This document shows, piece by piece, positions 49,843-60,980 of a stretch of DNA of 64,000 nucleotides. Origin of the DNA: Caecitellus pseudoparvulus (taxonomy: Eukaryota; Bigyra: Bicosoecida); assembly GCA_965644315.1 (NCBI GenBank), contig CBFFRQ010000002.1, positions 37,774-101,773 on the forward strand. Direction: 5' to 3'. Each line of letters begins with the position of its first letter. Position 1 is the stretch's first letter. The notes beneath the pieces were generated by a model. It worked only from the letters and a program-made list of their open reading frames with translations. It did not search any database and was not told the DNA's origin. The position numbers and the translations under genes were made by a program.

Positions 49843-50729
49843 CCCAGCACAAGCACGTACCTCATCTTGCCCGAGAATGCCGCCATAAACGCAGCCTGCA
49901 TGCCGCCAGCGCCCGCACTTGCGACTCTATCTTCCTTGAAGGCTTGCGCAGTTACTGTCTGAAGCATTGGGGAAGGGTAGGGTGCGCTTTGGCGAACGGA
50001 GTGGGCAGCAAGCTCTGCCGCAAGCGCTGCCGACAGGGCTGCGCCATCTTCAAAACCGCACCCACGCACCACTACGATGGATGGCAGTAGCCCTGGTCAC
50101 TCTTCGTTCTGGCAATGGGCTGAATGCTGTGGAATAGAGGCAAAGGGAAGGTGCGTTCGGATGCCAGGGAGGCAACAATGGAGATGATTACTGTGAGCGC
50201 AACTTCCGCACTTGCACCAGAGCACGCTCACCCGAGGCTGCCAAGACTGAAGGCAAAGCAAAAATAACTTTGAAATGTGGGCCTGTAAGAAATATGAAAA
50301 GATGTTATGGTGTTGGCAGATGCACTGCCAGCCGCACTTGGGTGTTACGCGGAAGTGTGCTCGTGGAGGGGGGAAGGGAGCACAGGCCCCGCAGCGCCTT
50401 TCAGCATTGTCAGATCATACAGCTTGCATGGGCCATGAGGAGGAACTTCACGAACTGGCTTGCTTTGGGATACGTAGCTCAATGTTGCGGAAGCTGAGAC
50501 CCACTGTCGAGTGCCATCTCGTTCGTGGCAAGAGCTCGGCGGCCCCCGTAAATCCTGAGCACCATCTCATAAACACTTTCCCACATTGTCCAAATCAGTC
50601 CTGCTGGTGCACCCCATTTTGCACTAGCATTCACAGTGCATCAAAAGTCACTCTGTCTGTGCAGGCACCCCCACCAGGCACACGCCTTGCTTGCCTCATG
50701 TACTGCCGCGAAGCACGCCAAAACCCGCC
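49843..50729. other. Intergenic region between divergent genes
   Basis: The genes on either side point away from each other, so this stretch should hold both promoters. Open frames on both strands (for example 50275-50742 plus and 49701-50072 minus) have no recognisable motifs. The minus-strand frame ending near 49701 could supply an alternative first exon for the membrane-protein gene, but splice motifs there are weak. Confidence 0.4.
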
Positions 50730-53523
50730 ATGGCCGCCATGACTCCAGCAGCCCGAGGCCCCGACCCGAACCACGACGCCCACGTCATCCCACCTGATGA
50801 TAATGAAGTGCGCTCCGTCAGCATTCCCTACAGCATGAGATGTGCGTGCGCCCTGCGGCGATGTTGCTGAGCACGACTTGTTGCGCCAGATAGCAGCAGC
50901 GCTTGTCGGAACTTCAGCAGCCAACCACGCTCATTCCTCTGACCGATTCATGAACACAGTCATCATTGATGATGCTCATCATGCTGCTCAGGCTATCGCG
51001 GCCGAAGAGGGTTGCACCATCCTGCCCTCGAATGGATGGGTGCGCCACCCTGTGGAGCCAAGTGGCACTCCGGTACAGCTTCTGACGCTGATGACGAGTA
51101 CCGGGAACGACCCGGCAGTGACGTCAGCAGCAGCAGCCAGGATTGTAGAAAGCTTGCAGAGCCTGCACAAGGTTGGCTCTGGGCCTGAGGTGGAACACGA
51201 GGCGAGCTCCGAGCCAGCCCGGCCACCTTCCCTACCAGAAGCAGCCTGTGCTGACCCCAGCGAACCGCCGCTGCCCGCCCGGGGGTCCTTGGCGAAGGAT
51301 GCCGGGAAGCAGCCAGCTTGCTTGCGGGAGCAGGCCGTGTCCTCTGGCACCTTGGACTTGCTGCTGGTACGCCTAGGGCAGCTCCAGGCGACAGGTCCCC
51401 GAGATGAAACTTGGGTTGAGCAATTTGAGGACACTGCTGTCGTGGCTGCTCGCCACGCTGCACGTGAAGCGAAGGCTGAGGCTGCTGCACGCCGCAAGGA
51501 GGAGGGCAGACATGGGGGATTCTGGGCAAAGGGCACAGGGTATGGCTATGCAGGCGCTGCCGGCACGCATTCAGAGTCGGAGTTGGCGGCTGCGGCTGCA
51601 AGACGCCTGGAGCGGCAGGCTGAGTCCATCAAGTTGCTGCAGGAAGTGAAGGCACTCCTGTCACCGCCCCGCAAAGGCCGAGAAGCTGGACAGCTCCTTC
51701 CTGAAGACACGAGCATGCGCCTGGAGAAGTCGTGCTTGCTTCCAGTCTTGCAAGCGTACCTGCGGACGACTGAAATGGACATCTTCGGAGAACCGGGGTT
51801 CTACACAATTGTATACAGCATGATTGTTTGCTTGGCGCAGAACGAGCAGCTCGTGCACCTGCTCGGACCTCTCCCGGGACAAGGGCAGAGCGTGTATGAG
51901 TTGATGAAGGAGCAGGGCGACACAGCCACAGACTATCTAAAAATGGAGGCAGGGGAAGCGTCGAAAGTCAAGGTGTTTAATGTCGCTGAACCGATCTCCC
52001 AGGCCGCCTTTCAAGAGGCCCTGGGTGCAACCCAAGCAGCCATTGACAAAGCTGCAGGCTCCACAAGCGCCACCGCGGTCTCGACACCGGTGGAGCATGT
52101 GCGACTTGTTGGATCAGGTCTGAAGGATGACAGCATAAACTTGAATGTCATGTCACTGCTCTCAGCGACGTCGGCCGTCGTACACAATGCGATGGCGGCC
52201 CACGAGGCTCGCCAAGCTGCAGCTGCCTTGCCCGCGGCAACCGGGGCTGGTGAAGCTTGCCCGTCAGAGGCCGCCTTTGGAAGTGCAGGAGGTGATAGTG
52301 CAGCCCTCAAGGAGCTGTACTGCGAAACTATGAAGAAGCACGCGTTTGGGACGGAGGCGTTTTCGCTGAAGTCAGGCTTCCGCTCCGTCTTCTCCAGCTC
52401 CATCACTTCGGAGGCCAGCAGCATGAAGGCCACCACGACAAAGCGCTGCAAGGCCGAGTTGCGTTCCATGAAGAAGAACTTGCCTTTGAGCTGGGAGTCC
52501 ACGGTGCTGTTGCGCCACGACAAGCGCCGCCCGTACATCATGCAGGCGCTGATCTTCGGCCCCGACAACACCCCATACGACTCAGGGGCCTTCGTCTTCG
52601 ATATTTACTGCAATGCTAACTATCCGAGGACTCCGCCAAACTGTAAGATCATCACGACAGGGGGAGGATCGTTCCGCTTCAACCCCAACCTGTACGCAAG
52701 TGGAAAAGTGTGCCTGAGTCTGTTGGGCACGTGGTCGGGAGGCAGCCGGGCTGAAGAGTGGAACAAGGACACTTCCACTCTGCTGCAGGTGCTCGTCAGC
52801 ATCCAGGCGCTGATCTTGGTTCCCGAACCGGCATTCAACGAGCCAGGGTACGAGCGGCAACGCGGCACGAAGAAAGGTGATGAACTCGTAAGGTATGCAG
52901 TCAATGGTGGGTATGAGAAGCTTCGACGTGGCACAGTCACGTGGGCCATGCTGGATCAACTGAGGAACCCGCCTCCAGGATTCGAAGAGGCTGTCAAGGA
53001 GCACTTCAGGCTGAAGCGCAAGTACATCATGAACCTCATTGAGGGCTGGATCGCGGAAGGGGCTGACTCCACCAACGCATCACACCTCCCCGAGCTTACG
53101 AAGAAGTACGAAGACTTGAAAGTGGAGCTCGCCAAGCTGGGGCCTTCACCTTGTGATGAGGAGGCACCTGCAGCGGCGCCAGCTGGGGGTGGAGCCGTCG
53201 CTGAGCCAGCGAGCGAGGCGGCAGGAGAAGGAACCGATACTACCTCAGCTGATGCTGAGGTTGCGAAGCTGGCAACTTTTTTGGACCTCATGGACATTCT
53301 TGGTGGTACTTATCCGGCAGGGCTCGTCCAACATGCGCTGGAGCAGACGGAGTACAATGTGGACCAAGCAGCTGACTGGGTGTTCTCTTCTGGAGAAGCT
53401 TACCTTGCACAGCACACGGAGCTACTCTCCGTGCCTGATCCCACCAAGGCAGCCAAAACAACAAAAATCCCAGCGGCCGAAGGGAAGGAAGGTGCTGCTG
53501 AAGGCGCAGCTGGCGCACCATAA
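50730..53523 (+). CDS. BIRC6/BRUCE-like ubiquitin-conjugating enzyme with C-terminal UBA domain
   Basis: The long frame has no ATG until 50950 (857 residues from there). A first exon at 50730-50841 joined across a 52-nt intron gives a 913-residue protein and a good start context (GCCATGG). Residues below count from 50950. About residues 260-330 hold an S-C-L-L-P-V-L-x-x-Y-L-R segment, as found upstream of the E2 in BIRC6. The UBC fold spans about 498-680: F-N-P-N-L-Y, the catalytic Cys at residue 588 (52711-52713) in G-K-V-C-L-S-L-L-G-T-W, then E-P-x-F-N-E-P-G-Y-E. The E-x-W-I-A segment and helix that follow also match BIRC6. A UBA-like domain lies at 771-820. The BIR domain and huge N-terminus of animal BIRC6 are absent. 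Expected reaction: E2 (possibly E2/E3) transfer of ubiquitin to substrates. Confidence 0.88.
50842..50893 (+). other. Predicted intron in the E2 gene (52 nt, or 58 nt with acceptor at 50899)
   Basis: The donor GTGCGT at 50842 is the same hexamer as in MACPF intron 1. The acceptors at 50893 (TAG) and 50899 (CAG) both keep phase 1 with the upstream ATG frame. The intron removes the TGA at 50877-50879 that would end that frame. CAG at 50889 is out of phase. Confidence 0.5.
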
Positions 53524-55430
53524 GATGCTGCCACTTCAACAAGAGGAACGCTTGCAGCTCAACTATTTGGAGCAAAGAGCTGGGATGACGCAGATTCACT
53601 TGTGCAAGTAAGCATGTGCAGTTTCCCTCTGTATGTTGCTGTTCGACTAAGGTGAAGGCTTGGTGCCAATGCGATCCGGGAGCGAACAGACACATGTCTT
53701 TTCACCTAATCATTAGGTTAGTCAGATGTAATGCATTTCACTTCCACACTTGTTCATGTGCGGTTCAGCTGGAGCTTCACAGTAGATGTTACAAACCGCG
53801 AGGCGGTCACTCACATCAGCATGGCTACCATTTGCATGGCTCTGCAACAAACACAGACTTAAGTCCGTTATATATGTCGCCATGTGCTAGGAATCAATGC
53901 ATTGCAACCTCTTGTTTTCAACCACACTCACCTCACACTTGCTCCTCGAGAGAAGCGGGCTGCGGCGCTCGCTTGCTCAGTACACATATCTTGCACAGAG
54001 CATGGTGAGTCACCATGTAAAGTAAGCTTGTTCTTTTCAGAACATGGTCATTTAATGTTCTTCGTCGTCATTCAGGCGTTCGGCGCCTGTTGGGCGAGCT
54101 GGGCGCGGGTTTCGGCCTTGGCGTGTTGGGGGCGCCGCGGCGACCCCGCGCACACCGCGCCATCCCGCGACCCAAAACGGCCCCGCCGCGCGTTACGACA
54201 CTGGAAATTTCAGAATAACATCGTAGAATGCACTATCAACCCAAAGCAAGCTTTTATCACTCACTTTCTTGCTCCTCTGCTGCGCCACCTCGCCCGGGAG
54301 CGAGGTGGCTTGGCATGGTCCAGGCGGCAGGCGTGGCAGCCGTGTAGCGGGCTCGCCGCGCGAGGTCCGCGGCGGGCTGCCCGCGTTCCACGCCTGCGCC
54401 CTGAAGTTGAGCTTCTACCACGTGATTAAACATGGCCCCACATTACCGAATGCACGTTTTCAGGACTTTCGTCCATCCGGGAGGTGCGGCGACCACCTCG
54501 TGGGGCCAGTAGAAACTTTTGCCGTCTGCGGCACCCCCAGAATTCGGGAGCAACTTTTGCCACAAGGGCCCAACAAATGCCTCCAGTGCCTCAACGGCTT
54601 CCAGTGGGCCCTGGGACAACGTGTGTGCGTGTTTCAAACGCACGCCCTGCTTCATGTGCATTTCGTTGGATCAACACTCAACGGACGGGCAGTGGCTCCA
54701 GCGTTGGGAGAGCAGCCTTTGACACTTTCAATGCAAGCTTCGGGCCAAGCAAGAACTGGTAGTCAGGGGACTCTTGCTGAAGCTTTACTCTTCCGGGCAG
54801 GTTTCGAGGCATGCAGTGCATCGCGTGGCGAACCAGGGGCGAGCGTTGTCTCACCAGGTTGAGGCCGTGCCGCCGCAAAAGCCCACCAAACAAATAATTC
54901 TTGCAATTTTGAAATCTGGTCAGGCTGTATACACATTCCATTGCTATCGTGACTTTTGGTCAGCCATGATTTTGTGGGCAGCGGCTCGCAACAGCTGACG
55001 CTGCTGTTGGGATGAACCAGTCAACCATATCATGAAGCCTGGAAACGAGAGCCCGAGAGCTGGGACAACAGGACGGCGAGCGCGAAGTCTGAGCGCTATA
55101 GAAATTGGTCAGAGATCTGTATTTCTGATATTTATCTGCGAAAAGGGCCAGGGGGCTGTGCAGTGCAGGCAGCTGAGCTGCGGAAATTGGTTGTGCCAGC
55201 CACGACTGGCGCAGTCGATGCTGGAGAAGCTGACGCAGGGAAGGGGTGCCCGCAGCGATGGGCAGATCAATATCATTAGGGAATTGCCTTTTGCGAGGCA
55301 CAACGGCTGTGAATCCCTTCCGATGCCGCTTTTGCCCGGAGAGTTCGCCGCTGTCTGTGAGCTTGCTTGAAGCTGGCGGGTACCACGCCAAGTTAATTGC
55401 GGGGGGTCAGAGGTTCATCTGAGCTCGCCA
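53524..55430. other. Long intergenic region between the E2 gene and the GCC2/GCC3 receptor gene
   Basis: No coding sequence is supported. It holds an A+T-rich part with TTATATAT at 53868-53875, then a sharply CpG-rich segment (54085-54400), then A+T-richer sequence up to the receptor. Open frames such as 54269-54862 and 55032-55370 have no family features. Because the receptor frame has no ATG, its first exon and signal peptide probably lie here, but I could not identify them. Confidence 0.45.
54284..54309. repeat. Perfect 10-base inverted repeat in a CpG-rich segment
   Basis: GCCACCTCGC (54284-54293) and GCGAGGTGGC (54300-54309) are exact reverse complements with a 6-base loop. Further weaker GC-rich inverted repeats follow up to about 54390. 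It could form a stable hairpin in RNA; no known RNA family is recognised. Confidence 0.7.
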
Positions 55431-58400
55431 GTGCTTGCATCTGGCAATGGCAAAACAAGGCCTTGGATTTACTCCACTGCCACACTGGGCGCCTTCACGC
55501 CCTCTTCGTCAGCTGCATCCACCCCCAGCAATTCTCCCTCTGTGACGCCATCAGTGACAGCAACTCGCAGCGCAACTCCGTCTTCAAGGCCGCCCGTATG
55601 GCTGTATTCGACTGTGCAGCAAGAAGTGGCCTTGAATGGGCGCACCATCGTTGCAGTACTGCACGATCCAGCGGTGTTGTTAGTTGGTGCCCAGACAGGG
55701 ACCAGTGTTGGCGCACCCCTGTTTCCATCTGACGCAGCAGACGTCGGATCTGCTGCGACACTTGCTGTTTTGAGCGTGCCTTGCATCGATGTGAGGCTTG
55801 CAGCTTGGGGTCCTTGTCTGCCCTCGACTGACTGGTGGAGGGTGACTCGAACCTTTACGTCCACGTTTCCACTCTTGGTCGTCTCCCTTTCCTTGCAGCT
55901 TGGGCCTGCCGCAGTTGATGGGCTGCCACGACTCCCCAGCGCGTACTTGGAGTCAGCTGAGACCTCGGGAGCATTTGACCTTGTGGTTCACGTCCGTGGC
56001 GTCGTGGGCTTGAATGCGACTGCAGTCGTGCCCGTGAAGGTGGTCGACTTGGCCCAAAGTTCAGCGCCACTGCCTTCCATCGCCCCGTCCAGGTCGCCCC
56101 TCGTGCGCCCGTCGAGCAGCAGAACGCCAACGCCAACGACATCCAGCAGTGCGTCCGCCCAGCCAACGAAATCACCCGGTGCCTCCCCCTCGCCCACCGC
56201 CAGCGTCACTCCCCAGCCCCTCCCGTTCCTCACCGCCTTCCCTGTCGAAGCGGCGGCCGCTTTTGAGCTCAACGGCCAGTCTGATGCAAAGTCTCAAGCT
56301 GTCATCGTGTCCAGTGCCGAACACGTGCACTGGGACGCACAGATTTCCTTTCGGGGCCAACAGCAGGGCTGGCTTACGCTGTCTGCATCCCGGAAGGCGC
56401 GACCCCCCACAAACCAAAGCCAACAAGGAGTCGTCTTGACCATGAAGTCTGCGAACCTGCCTCCTGGTCTGCACCGGGCCACTGCCACCTTCCAGGCAAA
56501 CTCGACGGCTTCAAACGAAGTGGCCGGCGGAGCAACTGGGCGACTTCGGGTGGCCGACCTTTTGCCTGTCATCGTGCAGGTTTCATTGCGGGTCATCGCG
56601 CCGATCTCGGACTTACGGCCTCGCGTGGTGGAGCGCTATGTCATCCCAGGCGGCAACAGCACCCAACAGCTTCTTCTGCGAAACGTTGGATCTGGCACCT
56701 TGACCTGGACACTTGGCCATGCAGACGCTAGCTTGGCTCCATGGCTCGCTGTGTGTTCCCCGGCAGGTGTGTGTGGCCACGCTGGAGGCACCGGCTCCGA
56801 CATTGCTTCCGTGCTTGCCAGTGAACAGGGCGTCGTTTCGGTTGGATCCTTGCGCGAAGAGTCAGGGGTGCTGCAGGGGTCTCTTGGCGTGGGTGAGCGC
56901 GTGCTCCTCACAGTGTGGCTGGTTTCTCCAGGTGCAGCTGTCAGCGGACTGTTTTCGAGCACCCTGCGCTTGCGCACGAACGAGTACGATGGCATGTCCA
57001 AAGCTGGGCAGCTTGATCAGGTGCTGCCGGTGACCATGCGCTCCACGCTGCTTTCTGTGGCCCCTGGCACCGTGTCGCTGACAGTGGCGCCAAGCAAAGA
57101 AGCCTCCGGCATCGCCATCCTGCAAACGTTGGCATCCTTCGCTGATCTACACGTGCAAGTGGTACCGTCGCAGGGCACCTTGTCCACAGCCACATGGCTG
57201 CAAACAACCACGACAAAGGATGAGCTCTTGCTGCCTGCTTCCACTGGGCAACTGGGGGTGCCAGTCAGCGTCGTGCATGGGGGCGAGCTTTGTCTTGGGC
57301 CACGGCCACCAATTGGACTTTTGTGCGGCAGCGGAGAGCTTGCGGCAACAATCCTGGTGCGCATCACTGCATCCGTGGCAGAAGGTGCGTCAGGTGCGAC
57401 AGACGTGGCCGCACTGGCCGCATACGAAGAAATCCGGGCCATCTCTGTGCGAGTACAGGTGCGCAGCGGAGGGGCGTTCTCGCACACGAGTAGATTCATG
57501 CTGCTCGATGCATTTTCGTTGCCCAAATGCGCTGATCGCGAAGTGATCACCATTCAGTCTGCCTTGAGCGGGCAACGCAACATGTCCATGGTGGATGCCT
57601 CAGCGCCTGGAGGGACAATCATTGTGTCCGGGCGGCAGCAAGTGGGGCTCTTGCTTGATGCCCGAGATGCCGCAAGTCGCGAAGTGGAGTCCCTCGTTGA
57701 GTTACCGCAAGTGCGACAGTTAGTGACTGGCAAAGCCGACCTGACTGTCGGGCTCGCCGCGCTGGACGAAGGGCGTGCCGTGCTGCAAGTCCAACCATCT
57801 CGGCCACAGACTACGCTGCTCACATCCTCTATCTCTGGGCAAGCCATGTATCCGTATCTGTCACGGGGTGCAGTGGCTGTGCCTGCTGTGGTAGTGAGCC
57901 CAACGTGCCGCACCGACAGCGAGGTGCTGGCTGACTCGCAAATGGACTGCATTTGTGCTACTGGCTGGCAGCGCCGCCAGAGCACCAATGACACTTCTGG
58001 GCTTCGTTGTGAACGCTGCCCTCCTGGAACAATCCGTGCCAATGTTGAAAACCAAGAGGCTGCATGCACGCAGTGCCCTGGCGGCACCTTCGCCAACCTG
58101 GCCCAGACCAAGTGCTTGCAGTGCCCCTTGAACGGCGTCAGCTGCGCTGCTGGGCAGTTCAGGCCTCGCCCGGGTTTCTGGTGTGACACCTGTGTGACCG
58201 ATGCGTCCATGGTGCCATCACACCCCAAGCTGCAGGAAAGGTACTGGAGCAAGCTGAAAGATGTGGCCAGTGCCGAGTTGCAGGGTGACACAACCAGCGC
58301 TGATTCGCCCGCGAGACGGCGTCTGCAAGCACTTGTGAATGAGACAGCTGAGTTGCAGGCCGCAGTCGCAGGGAAAGCGGTTCTTTACGCCGGTGCGAGC

Positions 58401-60470
58401 ATCCTTCAGTGCACGCCTCCAGATGCGTGCAGGCTTGTAGCGAACTCGAGTGGCATCTCCTGTGTGCCTGGGCACAGGGGCATCCTCTGTGGCGAGTGTG
58501 CTGAAGGCTGGGCGAGGTCCAGCCCACAGCTGCTCTGTGTGAAGTGCCCCGATGACAGTTTTGGCTTCCTGCAGAGCATCGGCTCCTGGCTTTTGTTCAC
58601 GGGGCTCCTCGTGTACTTGGCCCTGCGCACGAGTGATCGGGAGAGCAAGGAGGGTCAAAGCAGGGGACTGATCATTGGGGTGTTCCGTGTCATGACCGGA
58701 TGGGCCCAGATGTACGCAGTGCTGCTGAGTACCCGCTTGCCTCCTGAAAGCGCGTTAGATGGCATCATGGCGTGGCTCTCCTCTGTGTCAGTCGGCGTCA
58801 GCACCAACCCGGTGCCTGCCCAGTGCGCCTTGCGCACAGACATGTACACTCGCTTCTTCATCACCTTGAGCATACCCATTGCTGCAATGAGCATTCCGTT
58901 GATCGTAGCGGGTGTGACCAGCATCTTGCAGCGGCAAAGCCAAGCAGTGCTGCAGGCTGCTGCTGAGAGGTATGCTGAGGAGAAGGGTGGGGGCTCAGTT
59001 GGCGGGGAAGGCGTTGCCGAGTCTGGGGCAGTGGCCCCGCAGCCTCTTGCCGCTTCCACTCCTCCCAAGAAAGACGGTGCTTTGGTTGATGATACTTTGG
59101 CCTTCCCTGCGCCAAAAACCCTGGTGTCTCCAACTTCCAGGCCTTCCGCGCTGGTTCCAAGGTCCACCTCATTCCAAGACGACACAGGCCCGACCGACCC
59201 ATCTCCAGCAGCGAGATGGACATCTGCGTGGGCTGACTTGGACGATCTGGCCGAGGCTGATGAAGAGTCGGAAGGCTCGGTCGTCATTGATATGCGCAAG
59301 CCCCGATCAAGCCGCAGCCAGGCTGCAGCGTAGGTTGAAGCAGCTGTGATGCCTGGCGCACCGCCGGCCCACCCTGCAAGCATGCGCTCTGAGGAGAAAG
59401 CTGTGCTGGCAAAGACTGTGGATCTCTTCAAGCAGCGGGCGAGGTGTGCTGAGCAAGCGTATCGCGCAGCCTTCATCCTGCTCTTGCTGGTGCACTTCCC
59501 TGTTGTCGAGGCATGTCTGCGCATGCTGGACACGTACAACTTCCGCATCCTGGGCTTCCTGTTCCTCCGTTCAGATGTCGCACACGGAAGCATGGACTCC
59601 ATGTTCCAGACCGCCCAGCTCGCAGCATACCTTGGCTTGCTGGTGTGGGGCGTCGGCATCCCGGCCGGCAGCGCCTGTCTCGTATGCCGCCACAGGCACC
59701 ATGTCTACAAGCACAGCGTGAAGGCAGTGTACGGTGCGGTGTATGAAGGGTTCAGAATTCCCCGTGCGCACTCTGAGGACTCACCCCGCAAAGAAGAAGA
59801 CGAGCACAACTTCTGGTACTGGGAGTTGCTGGTCGTGCTGCCACGGAAAGTGCTCCTTGCTGCAGTCGCTATCACCGTGCGCAATGCCGAGCTGCAAGCA
59901 GCGCTGATCTGCCTCGTGCTGTCAGCTTCCCTTGTCGTCCATGTTGCATCCTTGCCGTACGAGGCCACGCTGATGAATGCTGTGGAAACCGCAGCACTGA
60001 CCGCCATTTGTGTGTCTGCCTTCGGAGGCCTGGCGCTGGGCGACGAACTTCTGGTCGGGGAGAAGACGGAGTTCCTGCTGCAGGGCGCCATCTTCCTAGC
60101 CAGCACACTGTTCTTGGCCATGACCTTCCTCCTCCTGCTCGGCGCAGGCGTCGCCACCCTGCGTACGCGGCACGCTGCAGTCTTTGACTGGCTGAAGCTG
60201 TACCTGCAGCAATCGCCGACGCATTCACACTTGAAGCACGTCCCACACCCAGGCCTCTGGTGCTGCACGTTTGGACCACGCAGGAGCGCAGCGGCCTGCA
60301 TTGTGCTCGGCAATTGCATTTCTGTGGATAAGGCAATCGCCCTCTCGCGTGATGTGGCCATGGTGCGGGAAGCTGGCCTGCGCCAGGAAGCAGAGGACTC
60401 GAGTGTGGAGACCCCGGCCTCTCGCACCAAGTCTCCCTTGGTCGTACGCCCTCCCATTGCTCGCTCTTAA
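55431..60470 (+). CDS. GCC2/GCC3-type surface receptor with about nine membrane helices, split by one in-frame TAG
   Basis: Two long frames, 55431-59330 and 59334-60470, are in the same reading phase and separated only by TAG at 59331-59333. Neither half is complete alone. The first has no ATG start (codon 55431 is GTG), so a 5' exon with a signal peptide is missing. Order: Ser/Thr/Pro-rich linkers; three beta-sandwich (BACON/Ig-like) modules (56230-57480); Cys-rich GCC2/GCC3 repeats at 57945-58195 with C-P-P-G-T and C-P-G-G-T-F; a C-x-x-C-A-E-G-W segment near 58490-58510; membrane helices near 58560-58635, 58670-58740 and 58850-58930; a long acidic loop; and six more helices at 59466-60160. 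The R-K-V-L-L-A-A-V segment and the helices after it match the membrane part usual for this receptor class in protists. A short intron (59330-59380) would join the halves. Ligand and signalling are unknown. Confidence 0.8.
59330..59380 (+). other. Predicted 51-nt intron containing the in-frame TAG of the receptor gene
   Basis: The donor GTAGGT begins at 59330 and the acceptor CTGCAAG ends at 59380. The length is a multiple of three, so splicing keeps the frame (phase 2 on both sides) and removes the TAG. The acceptor has A rather than C or T before AG, which is permitted but weaker. Retention would give a shorter protein ending in the long acidic cytoplasmic or luminal loop. Confidence 0.6.
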
Positions 60471-60980
60471 GGAAAGAATGGAAAGAGAGGGTGACATGGG
60501 CTGCAAAATGCACACACTCGTTTGCCTGGCTTGGTGGCAGGCACATTGTAGTACACGGTAGGTCGATTAGCTGTAAACTTCTCCTGGCTCCTTGGAGCAC
60601 TGCCGATGGCAGACGAAAAACTGCATAGATTGTCTTGCGACGTGCAACTGATCTCGGTGAAGACTAGGAAGTGGAGCGATATCTAGAGGACTATGAAGGT
60701 GTTTGAGTTGAAAAGAGAGTGAACTGTCCAGCTCGAAGAAGCTGTGGATGCAGCACAAGGCGATAGGCACAAGGGGCAGCAAACGCCACTGCCTCGGCTG
60801 ACACTTGGAGCAGCTACGGTGCGTGAGGAAAACGCGGAAGCCCAGGTGCCGTTCATGTTCAAAACTGGAATGTGAAAGTGCAACTTAGAATTTGACCCTG
60901 GTCGGCCTGCTGGAGCCTTGCTCCTTCCACAGCGCGGAGGTGCATCGAGGCCACATGTGCGGAATCTGCGCCGCAACGCC
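60471..60980. other. Intergenic region between the receptor gene and ankyrin-type paralogue 3
   Basis: No coding sequence is supported. The last 60 bases read into the frame of paralogue 3 and include a short leader (60957-60980) similar to that of paralogue 2. Confidence 0.45.

Noticed and set aside
54269-54862. 197-codon frame in the intergenic CpG-rich segment
   Set aside because: Its length is explained by high GC content, and the translation shows no domain, signal peptide or similarity to neighbouring genes.
55032-55410. Joining the 55032-55370 frame to the receptor with donor GTGAGC at 55357 and acceptor at 55410
   Set aside because: The motifs look good and the length (54 nt) is a multiple of three, but the joined codon becomes TAG, and the upstream frame has no signal peptide.
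70-60920. Non-ATG starts (TTG at 70, 45951 and 60918; GTG at 41834, 50842 and 55431) as true starts
   Set aside because: The organism is eukaryotic. In each case an ATG downstream, a spliced upstream exon or extension beyond the window is more likely.
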